From Ctena decussata (lineage: Eukaryota > Mollusca > Bivalvia > Lucinida > Lucinidae), in NCBI GenBank assembly GCA_963989385.1, contig OZ022498.1:104269298-104333297 (forward strand): a stretch of DNA of 64,000 nucleotides, in the 5' to 3' direction. Positions 9,775-21,207 of this stretch are shown here, piece by piece (position 1 is the first letter of the stretch; every line of letters begins with the position of its first letter). Position numbers and translations under genes: made by a program. Below the pieces are notes generated by a model. It was not told the origin of the DNA and ran no database searches. It saw nothing but the letters and a program-made list of their open reading frames with translations.

Positions 9775-10350
9775 TTTCAGTGGTGTTGTTTGACTTCCCA
9801 GGAGTCTCCTGGTGTTGCAATACGTTATTTCCGTAGAGTTCTCATCTCTGATTCATCATAGGTCTTACACGTGATTTGTTCGTTTCCGATGATGTTTCAT
9901 TGATGGGATAGGAAACCTTCACGCGGACCAAACAGCTAACTAAATGTTTCGAACCACTGTAGAAGCAGAGGGCAAGGTTTGGTACCAGTAAAGCAGGTTT
10001 AAGCCCCCAAGTAATCTTTTTGTGACCGTTCCAAGGCGGTTCTTTTGTTGTGGTTCCTTGATGTTACATTGTGCTATGTCCGCTTTTCTATGGCGGTTTG
10101 GTCACCGGTTTTGCTACCCAACCTGCCTTTTGTTTTGTTTTGTTTTGTAAGTTAGAAATAAAATAGATATAAATAGATGTCGATCATGTTTTTGATTGGG
10201 GTAGCTGAATGACCACCTGTTTGGGAAAGAGCTGCTCATTCGGTTTACCGTGCGTGTCTTTCTTGAACTTGTGTCAATTTTTCCGTATGTGTATGTGTGT
10301 GTTTCTTTCCGTATTGGTCTTGAGAGCAGGATGTGGGATTTGACTGTATT
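9775..10350 (+). mobile_element. 3' fragment of the reverse-transcriptase retroelement, plus strand
   Basis: Aligns, reverse-complemented, to the region that follows the reverse-transcriptase remnant at 57390-58058. Shared landmarks in order: CAGTGG.GTTGTTTG, TTGATG..ATAGG, ACTAAATGTTT, TTTAAGCCCCC.AGTAAT, ACCGTTCCAAGGCGGT, GTTGTGGTTC, GACCACCTGTTTGGGAAAG, GAGCTGCTCATTCGG. No reverse-transcriptase coding remains. Confidence 0.6.
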
Positions 10351-11049
10351 AATGCCTGATAATTGCCTATCTATTTACTTCATAACAGACGACAAAACTT
10401 GGCGTGCATAACTGGGCTGTAGTGATACATGCTCCTTTCAAGTTCATCAAATTCCGTTATTGCACAAAAACAGCCACGCATTAACCAGGGAAAAGCTTCG
10501 TATTTACAATGAAATGCACGCGCTGTTGGTGCACGACTTTGCGCCTTTTACTATGCAAGATTCGTGTCAATACTCCATCGATACAGAAGCAAGTGGAGCG
10601 TTTGCAGTTGCAAATAACGATAAAACATTTCTACGCAAGATCTATACAAATTCGGATATTGTAAAACTGAAAATGCAGACGACATTGACTGAAATCTTTA
10701 GTAAACATGATTTTGAATTGTGAACTGTCGCTAAAGGCATACAATCATGATAGCTGACCATGGTATGAAACGATGATTTCGATAGAAACGCATAGTTAGT
10801 GAAGGCATCTGCTAGGTAATGACATAGTGCCTCAACAGTTTCCTTATTTATGTAGCATTGAATTTATGCAATAACCACGATCAAACATTGTTTTTCCTTC
10901 GGCCTTGGCTTTCAGCAGCTCCTTCGGGACGTGGCATAGGTTCATGCCTGAAAAACCATATTTGATCCCTATATTCATTGAGTACTTAGTTATGGCTGAA
11001 TTTATAGATTTTCAATTGATAATTAAGGAATGAATTTCATTTTTCTGAG
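10351..11049. other. Gap with one 104-codon open frame (10412-10723)
   Basis: The frame is open from CTG at 10412 to TGA at 10721-10723; the first in-frame ATG is well inside. The composition looks less AT-biased than the surroundings, and a possible acceptor AG precedes it. The product is hydrophilic with no recognised domain. It may be an exon or chance; I cannot decide from sequence alone. Confidence 0.2.
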
Positions 11050-11156
11050 GTTTATCGAAGTGTAAACTACATTGGGTCACGTGCAAATTGAATGAACCCC
11101 GAAGGGGTTCATGTAAACTTTGCTAGTGACCCAATGTAGTTTACACTTCAATAAAC
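11050..11156. repeat. 107-bp hairpin
   Basis: GTTTATCGAAGTGTAAACTA..ATTGGGTCAC pairs with GTGACCCAAT..AGTTTACACTTCAATAAAC, and the loop itself holds TGAACCCCGAAGGGGTTCA. A related single arm (AATGTAAACTACATTACG) appears near 11390-11412. Confidence 0.8.
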
Positions 11157-12324
11157 AACAGAAAAATTAAGTTCATTGCTTATATTTACATTCGTTTCAA
11201 TCAAATCTTTCATGAAAAATCTTCTAAAAGCGCTAAAATTGAAGCAGTAAAACATGTACACGCAGTTTTTCTGCTAACAGCTGAACAGCACGCATGACGT
11301 CATGATGTCGCTGACGTCCAATCAGATTGTTGAGAATCATTGTTTATTTTGACGTCATTGACGTCGCGTGTCTCAATGTAATTATTGGAATGTAAACTAC
11401 ATTACGTTCCAATGGTTTACTATAGGGCTTTTCAGTAAATGCAGCAGGAATGTAAATATAGGGCAATAACTCACGCCATCATGACAAAACGTGACGTGCT
11501 TTACTGCATTATGGTAATACATTGATATATATTTATTATAAGTTTCATGAAATTCCGTTGCATGGTTAGTTAAAGTTAGTTATGGCTTCGGGCGGATTGT
11601 TATAGCTCAGTGTGTTGATTTAAAAATGATTCAATGGCAATACTCATGCATAATTAATGCCATTCTGACAAAACTTGATGTGTATTACCGCAATATCATG
11701 ATATATATTCATTTTAACTTTTATGAAATTCCGTTAGTTACTTTATTATAGCTCCGGCTCGACATACGGACGAACATAAGGATGGACCGAATGATGGACG
11801 GGCATGGACAAAACTGTATATCCATATGCCTTTGGCGGGGAATAATGAATCAGTATTAATGTTTATGGTTCGAACTTTTAATATTTCCATATAACCTATT
11901 TGTATGCTAAACTAAACTATACGTTATAGGTGAAACGTTTAGTGAACCTATTCCTTTTTTTTTTTATTTATTTATTATTACTTTTTTTACTTAATTCTAT
12001 TATACTTTTTTGCAATGGTTAAAACTTGGCAGACATAAAGTACTGCTACTGACAATTGGATGTAAAATACTGATACAAGTAACCTCGAGTATTCTTCATC
12101 CCCTTTATCTACCAACGTTTGATAACCTGCTGTACTATCAAATTTAAAAATCATACTTTTACTGGTTTTATCATATTTGCCTTGTTTTGCAAATTCCATT
12201 CATCTAATCCCCAAATAACAGTTATTCTCCTGTCCAAAATGATAATCAAGAAAACGGTTCGTTTAGCTTTTAACATAGTAAGTGTTTGATGCCAGAGTCA
12301 TATCCACTCGTGTGTTCCGAAGTA
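11157..12324. other. Gap with remnants of a GACG-tract element end
   Basis: Around 11755-11850 the sequence CGACATACGGACGAAC...ATGGACGGGCATGG...TATATCCATATGCC...GGCGGGGAATAAT resembles the hairpin-terminated ends at 22955-22993 and 31158-31188. GTGACGTGCTTTACTGCAT-like phrases recur at about 11490 and 11670, about 180 bp apart. No gene was seen. Confidence 0.4.
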
Positions 12325-12875
12325 AGGAGATGTTCAAGATCCTTCATACTCCACTGTACCACGGTAAGAGATGTTTACGATCCTTCATTCTTAATCATTC
12401 CACAGTTAGAGATGTTCAAGATCTTACCACTGTTAGAGATGTTCAAGAACCCAACTCAATTGTACCACTGTTAGAGTTGTTCAAGATCCTTCATACTCAA
12501 TTGTACCACTGTAAGAGATGGTCAAGATCCTACCACTATTGGAGATGTTCAAGATCCTTCATACTCAATTGTACCACTGTAAGATATGTTCAAGATCCTA
12601 CCACTATTAGAGATGTTCAAGATCCTTCATACTAAATTGTGCCACTGTAAGAGATGTTTAAGATCCTACAACTATTAGAGATGTTCAAGATCCTTCATAC
12701 TCAATTGTACCAGTGTTAGAGATGTTCAAGATCCTACCACTATTAGAGATGTTCAAGATCCTTCATACTCAATTGTACCACTGTAAGAGATGTTCAAGAT
12801 CCTACCACTATCAGAGATGTTCAAGATCCTTCATACTCAATTGTACCAGTGTTAGAGATGTTCAACATCCTTCAC
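12325..12875 (+). repeat. 68-bp minisatellite
   Basis: GTTCAAGATCCTTCATACT recurs at about 12479, 12547, 12615, 12683, 12751 and 12819, a steady 68-bp period, with irregular earlier units from about 12325. Each unit contains two copies of GAGATGTTCAAGATCC. Because 68 is not a multiple of three the reading frame rotates each unit, so the 117-codon frame across it is not a gene. Confidence 0.9.
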
Positions 12876-13261
12876 ATTGTTTTATATGACCTATAAGGTA
12901 ATCCCTTGTATAATAATTTCGTATGCTAACACATTGGACGGACATACTGAGTCATCTGATTTTGACTAAACCACCTATGGTTTTTCTCGGTTCATCTATT
13001 ACATACTTATTCTTTTCATAGGCAATGCAGCTTTGGTTCTAAATGACTATCTGCGTATAGATATATGCCTCCTTACATTCGGAACCTCGAATAAAGGGAA
13101 TTTATTTCAAACGAATTATCTTGGAATGAATAATCATTAAATAACCACCTTATAGCTAACTTTCCAAAACGGCAACTTATCGGTGCATAAAATGTAGATA
13201 AAAATCCTATGGAATTCCTACAAGAGAAAAGAAAACATGAAAAAGAAGGAGCAAAGACCAT

Positions 13262-13345
13262 ACTTCGAAGTTTCGACTTCTGAAGCCCCATCAGTGACCC
13301 TGACAATATATGGCGGTGAAAGCCAGAGAAAATCATGCTTTAATT
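13262..13345 (-). repeat. Diverged reverse copy of the 7724/8106 repeat
   Basis: Reverse complement carries TTTTCTCTGG, TCACCGCCATATATTGTCAG and GGTCACTGATGGGGCTT, matching the landmarks of the 7.7- and 8.1-kb units in order. A further weak match (GAATGAATTCTCTGATC) lies near 13450. Confidence 0.45.
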
Positions 13346-13599
13346 TCTTGATTTTAATAAAGACTGATTAGTGCCAAAAATGGTCCAGAATTACTGAAAA
13401 GGGATGATTATAATAAAAGTCTAAACCAGTCAACTATTTCCGATTTCTTAGAATGAATTCTCTGATCCTTTTCAGACTGGAAACCAGTTTTGGGGAACTG
13501 ACAAATTCAGACGGCGCAGAACGTAGCGTCCGATCAGAGTCAACACTGCATACGTGAATATCTACGACAAATACCAAAAAGTGAAAACTCAATCAGAAA

Positions 13600-13935
13600 G
13601 CCCTAAATCTAAAAATAGACTCATCCAAATAATAAGGATGCACAAAAGATAAGTAGCAAAATTCTGAGGAACAAACACAATTCAATCCCAGATCCTACCC
13701 CAGAAACCATGTGGGAAAAAGACAACTGAAAATTAGCCACGACCAAAGACACAGTAAGTGACCGCCACGTGAACAGACATTTCCCATATAGGTGGTCATC
13801 GGGGTAGCCTGAAATCACAAACAATAATATATCAATAACAGAAATGGCAACAAGCAATACATAACACAACAAAGAAGAACCGAAATAGAAGTACCGCCTT
13901 GGGACGGCCAAGTCCACCGGTAAAAAAGGGTAAAA
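13600..13935 (-). mobile_element. 3' fragment of the reverse-transcriptase retroelement, minus strand
   Basis: On the minus strand it shows CCGTCCCAAGGCGGTACTTCT and GATGACCACCTATATGGGAA in the order and spacing of the copies at 9775-10350, 25630-26337 and 57390-58058. A 105-codon hydrophobic frame (13621-13938, minus) spans it. A shorter hydrophobic frame lies in the corresponding place at 57396-57635. Confidence 0.5.
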
Positions 13936-14118
13936 CATTTGCTTTCAATAGCAGATTGAACATTTAGCAGAGCAGGGAATCATTTACAAAATGATATTGA
14001 TGTTTTATGAATGTTTCTTGGGTCTATAACTTTCACTTTATTCTTGATAAAGAGTTAATTGAAACGCGTCTTCAGATCAATTGTGTAATTTCTGTAAAAG
14101 CCAGACATAAGATGATTT

Positions 14119-14354
14119 GAGTCGAGACACGAGAAAACCAACAAAGTGGTTGTGCGGCCAGCGCACTCTCAGATCAGCCTGAGCATCCGCCCAGTCTGAT
14201 CAGCGCCTTCACTGGACGCATAAAGGTGGCTTAGACCCTTAGCTACCCTTTAAGCGCTTAGCGAAGAGTCTGAGCGGACTGGGCGGATGTGGAGTCTGAT
14301 CTGAGTTTGCGCTAGGCGCACAACCAAATTGTTGGTTTTCTCGTGTCGCGGCTC
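14119..14354 (-). mobile_element. 236-bp palindromic MITE-like element, copy 6
   Basis: Orientation B and the most mutated copy (left end GAGTCGAG). The flanks read AGATGATTT on both sides, so the matching flank is 9 bp here rather than the 4 bp seen at other copies. This may be coincidental extension of the match or evidence on the true duplication length. Confidence 0.8.
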
Positions 14355-15209
14355 AGATGATTTATGGCGATATAACCTAGATCTTCAACAACACTATTAG
14401 TTAATATAGCACGTTTATAAAGGCACATCATCTATCTTAATTCACTTTGCAAATGACAAACCGATGCGTAATTCTAATGGATGTGTCAGAAAACATATGC
14501 AAACATTAGGACCAGTTTTCGTATATTTTAAACTCGGGATGATAAATACCCTTAGAAAGACGACTACCCCAATTACGCCTTACAGAAGCTTGAAAAAATG
14601 TCATTCTAGCAGTTAGCAAGCTGGATAGTATATAATGATAAAGAAACCATTTCACGACCACATAACTGTTATTTGTCAATGAATGTATCAAACAAGTGTT
14701 AGGTTTATATTTTGGGACAAGCGGACTGACTCCCAAATTTCGCCGCCAGCGGAAAGCCCCCTCTTCTTTGGTTTGGGCTGCTTAATATCCTTTACAGCAT
14801 AGGCAGCTCCAAAATCACCCGCCCCTTGTCTTAAATATACATGTACGTCTTACTGGTCTTAGTTCCAAAAATCTTCTTTGTTTCAGGAAGAGGCCACTCT
14901 AAACGTTCCCCATCCATTTGCTACTATACAAGCATTTAATTTTTAAACAATAGGAGGCACATTTATACAACTTTCGTATATGACCCCCCACGCTCCCCAA
15001 CACCTCCCCGATGAGAGTTTATTTTGTCTAGTAATGTTTGAGTATCCTCTGTATAAACCAGATATCTTTGATCTTGTTGCTGTTTTAATTATCGCATTGT
15101 TTTGCAAGCAGGTTATGATTAGACGATTTGACATTTGAATGAAACAGATTTATTTTTGTCATTTGGGGTGTATGCACGATGACATATGTTGCATGACACA
15201 TGTGACACA
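14355..15209. other. Gap, nothing recognised
   Basis: AT-rich, all six frames closed by about 76 codons. No repeat structure beyond isolated short homopolymers. Confidence 0.4.
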
Positions 15210-15420
15210 TTTTGTGTTAGTTGTGTTATTGTTTAACGTCCACGGTAAACAGCTATGGTCATGTCGGGATGGTCATGTCGGGATGGTCAGTTAACCGAAC
15301 CACACTATTCCTGGGCAGGCTTAGACTTCCTAAGCGGTTAACCAGTACTAAGTGCACTTCATGTCATGCAACATGTATTGCCGTGTAAACCACCTTACAA
15401 CAGCTTTTTCTCCAGTGCTA
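15210..15420 (-). repeat. Possible SINE tail fragment, minus strand
   Basis: The minus strand reads ...GTGGACGTTAAACAATAACACAAC, resembling the 'GTTAAAC...ACA' 3' tails of invertebrate SINEs that I recall. Plus-strand TGGTCATGTCGGGA is duplicated in tandem at about 15258-15285. Weak evidence; the 5' part is not delimited. Confidence 0.3.
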
Positions 15421-15430
15421 CACTGTTGGA

Positions 15431-15431
<1 letters not shown>

Positions 15432-15476
<45 letters not shown>
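15432..15476 (+). repeat. (GT)n microsatellite
   Basis: Uninterrupted run of about 22 GT dinucleotides. Confidence 0.98.
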
Positions 15477-15478
<2 letters not shown>

Positions 15479-15962
15479 CAATTTAGGTAACTAAAATGAT
15501 CTCTCTTCCAAGATAATAAATGGTTCTAATTGTCCTTTCCTTTCAAGTTTGTTTATGACATGACAAATCCTTTTAGTCTACATTAAACGACAAAATTATT
15601 GTCATTTCAATCTGTATTGGTAATGGTTGCATAGCATGCATAGCCGGAAGACAACACTTTTCAATGTGAAAAATAAGATTGTCATCCAAATATACCACAG
15701 GATATAGTTATAAGCTGTTTGTGTAACCGCATGTGGCATTGTCCTGTAACATCTGCATTTTAGTGCTGAGATTACATTTGTCACATTATATTTACTGCAT
15801 ACATTGTACATAGGACCTTGTATATTACTCCAAGTCTTTCTGAGCGGCTATTATTCCCAGCCGACTTCCTAATGAATGTATAGATATTCAGTTTGAAAGA
15901 TTTGTCAAGAAGTAATCTAGATAAGTAAAGTTTCAGTCCTCAAAGTAGATAGATAACCTCAA

Positions 15963-15983
15963 AGAGAGAGAGAGAGAGAGAGA
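15963..15983 (+). repeat. (AG)n microsatellite
   Basis: About ten AG dinucleotides. Confidence 0.95.
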
Positions 15984-17586
15984 AGCCGCTCCCAGCTGGC
16001 AAGAGAGTCTTTTTATTACCAGAAGCCTTCTGCAAGGCAGAATTTACAGCACCTAAGCAAAACTTTTGTTTTTCTGCTAGACTTGCTTGCATTCCATTCT
16101 AAAGGATGAAGCGACTGTCAGCATACATTTTGGTCTCATTGAGTGGTATCCATACACCTCAGAAGTAGGTAATTTCAAGAAAAAAATGCCATGAGCATAT
16201 AGGTTTATCAAATTTGAGATATCGACATGGTTTACAGTCGTATATTGAGATTAGCCTTTTATATGATGTTTGAAAACTGAGGGACTCTTAGAATACTGAG
16301 TGTATTCAATAAAGCCCGATTTATATTAGCCCCTTCCGCCTCACAAGGCGCACTGCAGGGTATTACATTATTATTAAGCCGTAATATGCACCATTTTTAT
16401 GACAGACAGCTAACTTGCAATATTAATCTTGCTTACTTCCAGCTATTGACAAAAGGTAGAGATAACCTATGTGCTGTATTCGCGAACCTACAAACAGAAA
16501 TCGGTAACAGAAATACGGGTTTTGCGATAAAGAAACCAGTGCACAGGAATCTGCTTTGAGCTCGAAACAAATTGTTGGAAGCTTATTCATCCTGACAAGA
16601 TAATTACTTGCTTGCGGCTTTGATCTTCAATTATTTTTTTCTTTGATTATTGTAGAACGACAAAGAGACAGACATATAGTTTAGTAACACAAGATGTAAA
16701 TATATTGTTGCTAAGAAGCTGGCAGTCAATTACAAGAACGAGCTTGTTTCAGTCTATGTATTCCATTTTCTTTATTCGTTACTGTATTTATTGCCCAAAC
16801 TACTGGAAATGTTAAAATACCAAATTACCGGTATATGTATTACTGTCTTAATTATCTAAAATATCTAGCCCAGTGCTCCAAAAATCTAAATACTGGCACA
16901 GGCATGCCAATCTGGTCTAGATATGCACTATTTGCCAGTCAGTTACATTTTTTTCTTGTGGTAAACGAGTACAATTTCAGGAGAAGCAACCCCGTTATTT
17001 TTATTTTTGCCTCTCTTAGAAATGGGAATCGACTCTTTTAAGGAAAGAATGTGCACCCTTTTGGAGCACATCCATATAGCAAAAGTTGTTTTCTTTAAAT
17101 AAATAAATGGCGGAAAAAACATGCAGGTGCACTCTTCATGATCTACGATGGAAGAGAATATCACTAAAATAAACCATTCTAGGCATATACCCATCGTTGC
17201 ATGGGTACTTAACAGTTCATTATTAGCTCAAATGGTTGGAATGCAATGCAAATCGAGAGTTTCTTGTGTGTGCTGCGGTTGCCATTTATACATGTATCAC
17301 CATAATCTTAAACAAGCCTTTCTCCGAACTTCCTCAAATGCAATCAGAGGCATAAACTTTTAAAATGGTTGCGTAATTGCCCTTTAAAACGGTTGTGCAT
17401 TAACCAGCTGGAGTCGAGTTTCATATGAAAAGTGTATTTTAACGCTACACTCTCTACACGCTAATGGAAAACAATTTAACTTAACAACCCTAATGCAGAT
17501 TCTGTCGTAACAACTTGCTCTGATTTAGACAGGGTTTCCGTCTAGATCAAACAAGCATCTAACTTTAATTTACCATTGTTACTTTG
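15984..17586. other. Gap, nothing recognised
   Basis: About 1.6 kb without visible inverted or tandem repeats; the longest frames (68-83 codons) overlap on opposite strands and look like chance. It may be unique intergenic or intronic sequence. Confidence 0.4.
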
Positions 17587-17756
17587 GTGCTCCAGATAAG
17601 AAGGGGTGACAGGTTTAATTTACGGACATAACAACATAAGTTGTGACCCTTCATTAGAACCGTCTGAGACGGTTCTAATGAGTGGTCACAACATACGATT
17701 TCATTGCGAAGTAAGAAACAAATCTTATCCTCAAAACCCCATCTTATCTGGAACAA
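17587..17756. mobile_element. MITE with central stem, copy 1 (~170 bp)
   Basis: Outer arms CCAGATAAGA...TCTTATCTGG and a central stem GTTGTGACCCTTCATTAGAA..CCGTCT/AGACGGTTCTAATG...GTCACAAC. Two relatives occur at 19727-19910 and 33106-33361. Non-coding. Confidence 0.75.
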
Positions 17757-18732
17757 GCTCTGCTTGATTGTTACATTATTACACGATCACTTTAGATTTA
17801 GCATTACAGCAACAGTCTACTATGGACCGTTCTCTAACATTATGATCGTAATTTGCTTCGAAATTTTGCCAGATTTCAAGTTTTCTCCTCAATTTGGACA
17901 ACAGCAGATTTTTAAGATGGCATGATTTAACACTTTCAGGAGAGGTAATTCTTACCTTGAATGATTTTTCTCCAGTTTCGCACAGACTCTCTTAAACGAA
18001 AAAATGGTCCTGAAGTATATGCTTAGTTTACTTTAAACAATATTTTATTTTCCATATAGACATATATAATGATACAACACATGAATTTATTGGGATTAGA
18101 CAGCAAGCTACAGCTTATTAATAAGTATATGCTTATTTTCATGAACTAATGTGGTAAGCTTTTTGAACCTCTATCTGGACAAAAACCTTTTTCATTTTCT
18201 TACCCTCTCGTGTCCGTCTTGTCTTTTTAAAAGTGCCGCACTTTATGTTGCTATTTTGGTGTCTTAGAAGGAAGGTGGTATTGAGTGTTTCCGATCCTGA
18301 TCATGGTTTTCTTACATTATATTTGAGCCGCCAAAGGGCAACAGATCCTTCATTCTTTCAGACTGAAAGGCAGCCATTTTATGAAGAAAAGGGATATAAC
18401 TCTGTGAAAACTGACTGCAACGTAGCTCTACTGTTATCAGACCAAATGACACATTTTATCATGCTGCAAAATTCACCTGGTATCTGGGGTATGATAACAT
18501 GATGTGATATCATGTCCTTTTAGAACTGCGCTTGCGCCAATGTTATCAGGCGATGCCTTTAGAAGCGATCTCTGAAGACGATTGGCTACATACTGATGTT
18601 GGCCGTGATATCAACATTCGATTGGATTACTGACGTCACCAACTTACGTCATAAAGCATTCGCGACGTCAGCAAGTTCGAACAAAACTGTGTTTGCCGCT
18701 TTTAAGCCGTAAAATCTTCTAATGATACATGA
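17757..18732. other. Gap, nothing recognised
   Basis: The 89-codon frame at 18233-18502 has no recognised domain. From 18500 to 18660 there are several GACGTCA-like words (TGACGTCACC, GCGACGTCAGC) but no clear boundaries. Confidence 0.35.
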
Positions 18733-18891
18733 TAAATAGAAAACCATGTAAGTGTCTTTTGAGATCAAGTTTATCAGGCTCGACCAGAAACAGGCCGGAC
18801 TGGCTCGGCAAGCCTCGTCATTCCTACGCTGTTTCTGGTCTCGCCTGATAAACTTGATATCAAAAGACACTAACATGGTATTTTCTATATA
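18733..18891. repeat. Fold-back, ~160 bp
   Basis: AACCATGTAAGTGTCTTTTG, ATCAAGTTTATCAGGC and GACCAGAAAC (18741-18805) pair with GTTTCTGGTC, GCCTGATAAACTTGAT and CAAAAGACACTAACATGGT. The loop is short and GC-richer (GGCCGGACTGGCTCGGC). The 88-codon frame across it is a by-product. Confidence 0.75.
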
Positions 18892-19726
18892 TACTACATA
18901 GTACACCGAAATCAACTCACATTGTCAAACGGTTCAAAAGTTGAAACAATTGCAACAGTCAAGAAACCGCATAGTCCAGTCATATTGTTACGAAATATAC
19001 CTAAAAGATAATGATTACACCTTTACCCTGAAAGTATGTCTTAAGTATAAGAAATGCTAGCCCCAATAGTAAGGATTTTGGAAACAAACCTTTCTTCTGT
19101 TTAATGACACAATTCTGTAATTATATGGCGCACATATCCAGCAATCTTTGAAATATCTAGGCCCCGCAGCTATACGCAAAAATGATACGGACGGACGGAC
19201 AGTTAAGTCCAATGCAAAATACCCTCCAATCTTCTTTCAAGTCCGGAGCATAGAAATAGCGGAAAATATGGAGGTTTTATCAATCTTTCTATGACTCCTT
19301 ATAGTTATTTAACACATGTCCCTAAAGAATCACTAATCAGGTTTTAGCGAGTATTTTTATATCTAGTTCAATTACCCTTCCAGGGAATTTCCTGAAATAG
19401 GCTAACTGTCGCCAACAATCCATTACTTGTGATAAGCGAGCCAGAACTACTATAATCAAAACGTGAGACTCGAAGCGCTGCAACTATTCAGACAGGGTTT
19501 TCGATATCATTCAATTTGTCTTCGAATGTACAAACTTGGTAATTTGATTGAATAATCAGAGATTTTGCTCTTCTCTCGGTGAACTAACAAGCGTGTTTTA
19601 TAAACATAAAATAGGATCGGTGTCTTCATTAACTGTCATTATCCAAAAGTAAAGTACATTTCGTGTTCCTAGGATGAAAGACTGGTTTATCCCAAACAAA
19701 ATATCCTTCTGGATAGTGTCTCAGAT
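18892..19726. other. Gap, nothing recognised
   Basis: A GATACGGACGGACGGACAG tract at about 19185 resembles the internal 'GGACGGACGG' tract of hairpin-ended elements, but no hairpin follows. Otherwise featureless. Confidence 0.35.
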
Positions 19727-19910
19727 AAGAAGGGGTGACAGGAATAATTAAGGGATAAAGTTCCTTACTTTACCATAAAATATGTTGTGACCCCTTATTA
19801 GAGCCGTCTCAGCGAGACGGTTCTAATGAAGGTCACAACATGTTTTCATTAAAAAGAATATGAAAAAAGGTCTCTGAATACTCTCTGTTATCCTTTCTTA
19901 TCTGAAGCAC
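19727..19910. mobile_element. MITE with central stem, copy 2 (~184 bp)
   Basis: Arms GTGTCTCAGATAAG...CTTATCTGAAGCAC. Central stem TGTTGTGACC..TTATTAGAGCCGTCTC/GAGACGGTTCTAATGAAGGTCACAACA. Same family as 17587-17756. Confidence 0.75.
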
Positions 19911-19959
19911 TGTTCTGGAGTTACCATTTCTTTCAGGAGCATAATGAGTGTAACAGTTA

Positions 19960-20157
19960 GGGTAGAGTCGGGTAAATTCGGACAGCGGGTAAATTCGGAC
20001 AGTGACATTGTTTCCTTTATGTGTCAGTTGTTTGGAATTAAAACAAAATTAACTGGGCAAATAGTGAAAATCCTGTTGAGACGGCTCATTCAGGAATTTC
20101 ACTGTTTGCAATGGTATGTCCGAATTTACCCGCTGTCCGAAGTTACCCGCCTTGACC
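19960..20157. mobile_element. 198-bp MITE-like element with TA flanks
   Basis: Ends GGGTAGAGTCGGGTAA / TTACCCGCCTTGACC. The left end carries GGGTAAATTCGGACAGC twice in direct order (19970-20002) and the right end the reverse pair. TA flanks both sides (19958-19959, 20158-20159), suggesting a Tc1/mariner-type target. The 95-codon frame across it is not a gene. Confidence 0.65.
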
Positions 20158-20439
20158 TAACTTCTGTGGTTTTCCGGATTAAAGGTATGGGCATGCTTAT
20201 CAATGGCTACAACGCTTTGGGAAGTAGTTGAGGAGGCAGTGATCAGAAATTGGGTTGAATTGTGGTTTAACGTCCCAGTTAACAAGATTTCAGTCATATT
20301 AAGATAAACAGCTATTATTAACTCTGCCGCAGACACACCAGGCAGCCCATCTTTTTTCATGAAAGGGGAAAACAATAAAGACAACACACACCGCAACCCG
20401 AAACAAGCGAAAAGCCTGGAGAACAGCTCTATTCCAGCT

Positions 20440-20742
20440 TTTGTCCTTTACTCCGGGGTTGGTTTCGGTCGGACGGTGGTGCTGGAACCTTTCAGTGCCG
20501 GCGCGTCCTACTAATTTAGTGGGGATCGGTGGTCGGGCGATGATGCAGGTTATAACTTCTAGTGCCCCGGCGTCCTACTTATTAAAAGTAGGGCAGGGGC
20601 CTTCTGTGTTTGCAGTGGGTGCGGGTGAGGCAATTTGGATTTTTCTCTCTTGTCTGTCATTTCTCTTTTCTTTCTCCCTCTCTCTGATATAGACTGAAAT
20701 ACTGTCTCAAAGGGCCGTTAAAACTCAATCAATCGATCAATC
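20440..20742 (+). mobile_element. SINE-like element, plus, with a doubled head
   Basis: The head (GGTCGG.CG.TG.TGC...CAGTGCC...GTCCTACT) occurs twice in tandem (about 20465-20517 and 20531-20581) before a single body and a tail ending GGGCCGTTAAAACTCAATCA. The doubled head may be a tandem dimer with internal deletion. Confidence 0.65.
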
Positions 20743-21200
20743 TGCCACAGAGTTTTTCAAAAGATGATTTTTGAAGAAAAAAAAAATTTAATCATTCTGC
20801 TGCCATGCAACCTGCATTGCATTTTGCATAATTTCATGTGGTTTGGAGGGGACTACTCACGGAAAATTCCTGTAAAAGTTTGGTCAAAATAGATTTAGTG
20901 ATATAGCAATGAATGCCAAATTTCAATTTCCCATTATACGTCAGTTCCCATAGCAGCTAAAATCCTGGAGCTGTGGCCATGAAAACTACTTCTATACAGG
21001 CTGGTATTAAGATCATTTCTATAAAAGTTGAGCCTACCTGCCATAGAGTTTTTGAGAAGATGATAGTTTAATAGTTTTGTTTTAATCTTTAACTCAATCG
21101 GTTGCTATGGCAACCTGCAATTGGCATAAGGAAAATTTCTTTAAAACCTTTGTCACAATATTTTCAGCGGCGTAGTAATAAATGCAAACTTAAAAAAATC
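20743..21200 (+). repeat. Two diverged repeat units, ~295-bp period, with an X-box-like motif
   Basis: CTGCCA.AGAGTTTTT.A.AAGATGAT occurs at about 20742 and 21038, followed in each by a CAACCTGCA.T segment. The second unit has GGTTGCTATGGCAACC (about 21100), the same palindrome as in the arrays at 51-52 kb. Confidence 0.55.
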
Positions 21201-21207
21201 CAATTAA

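Noticed and set aside
12282..12635. 117-codon frame in the 12-kb region
   Set aside because: Lies in a 68-bp minisatellite whose period rotates the frame every unit.
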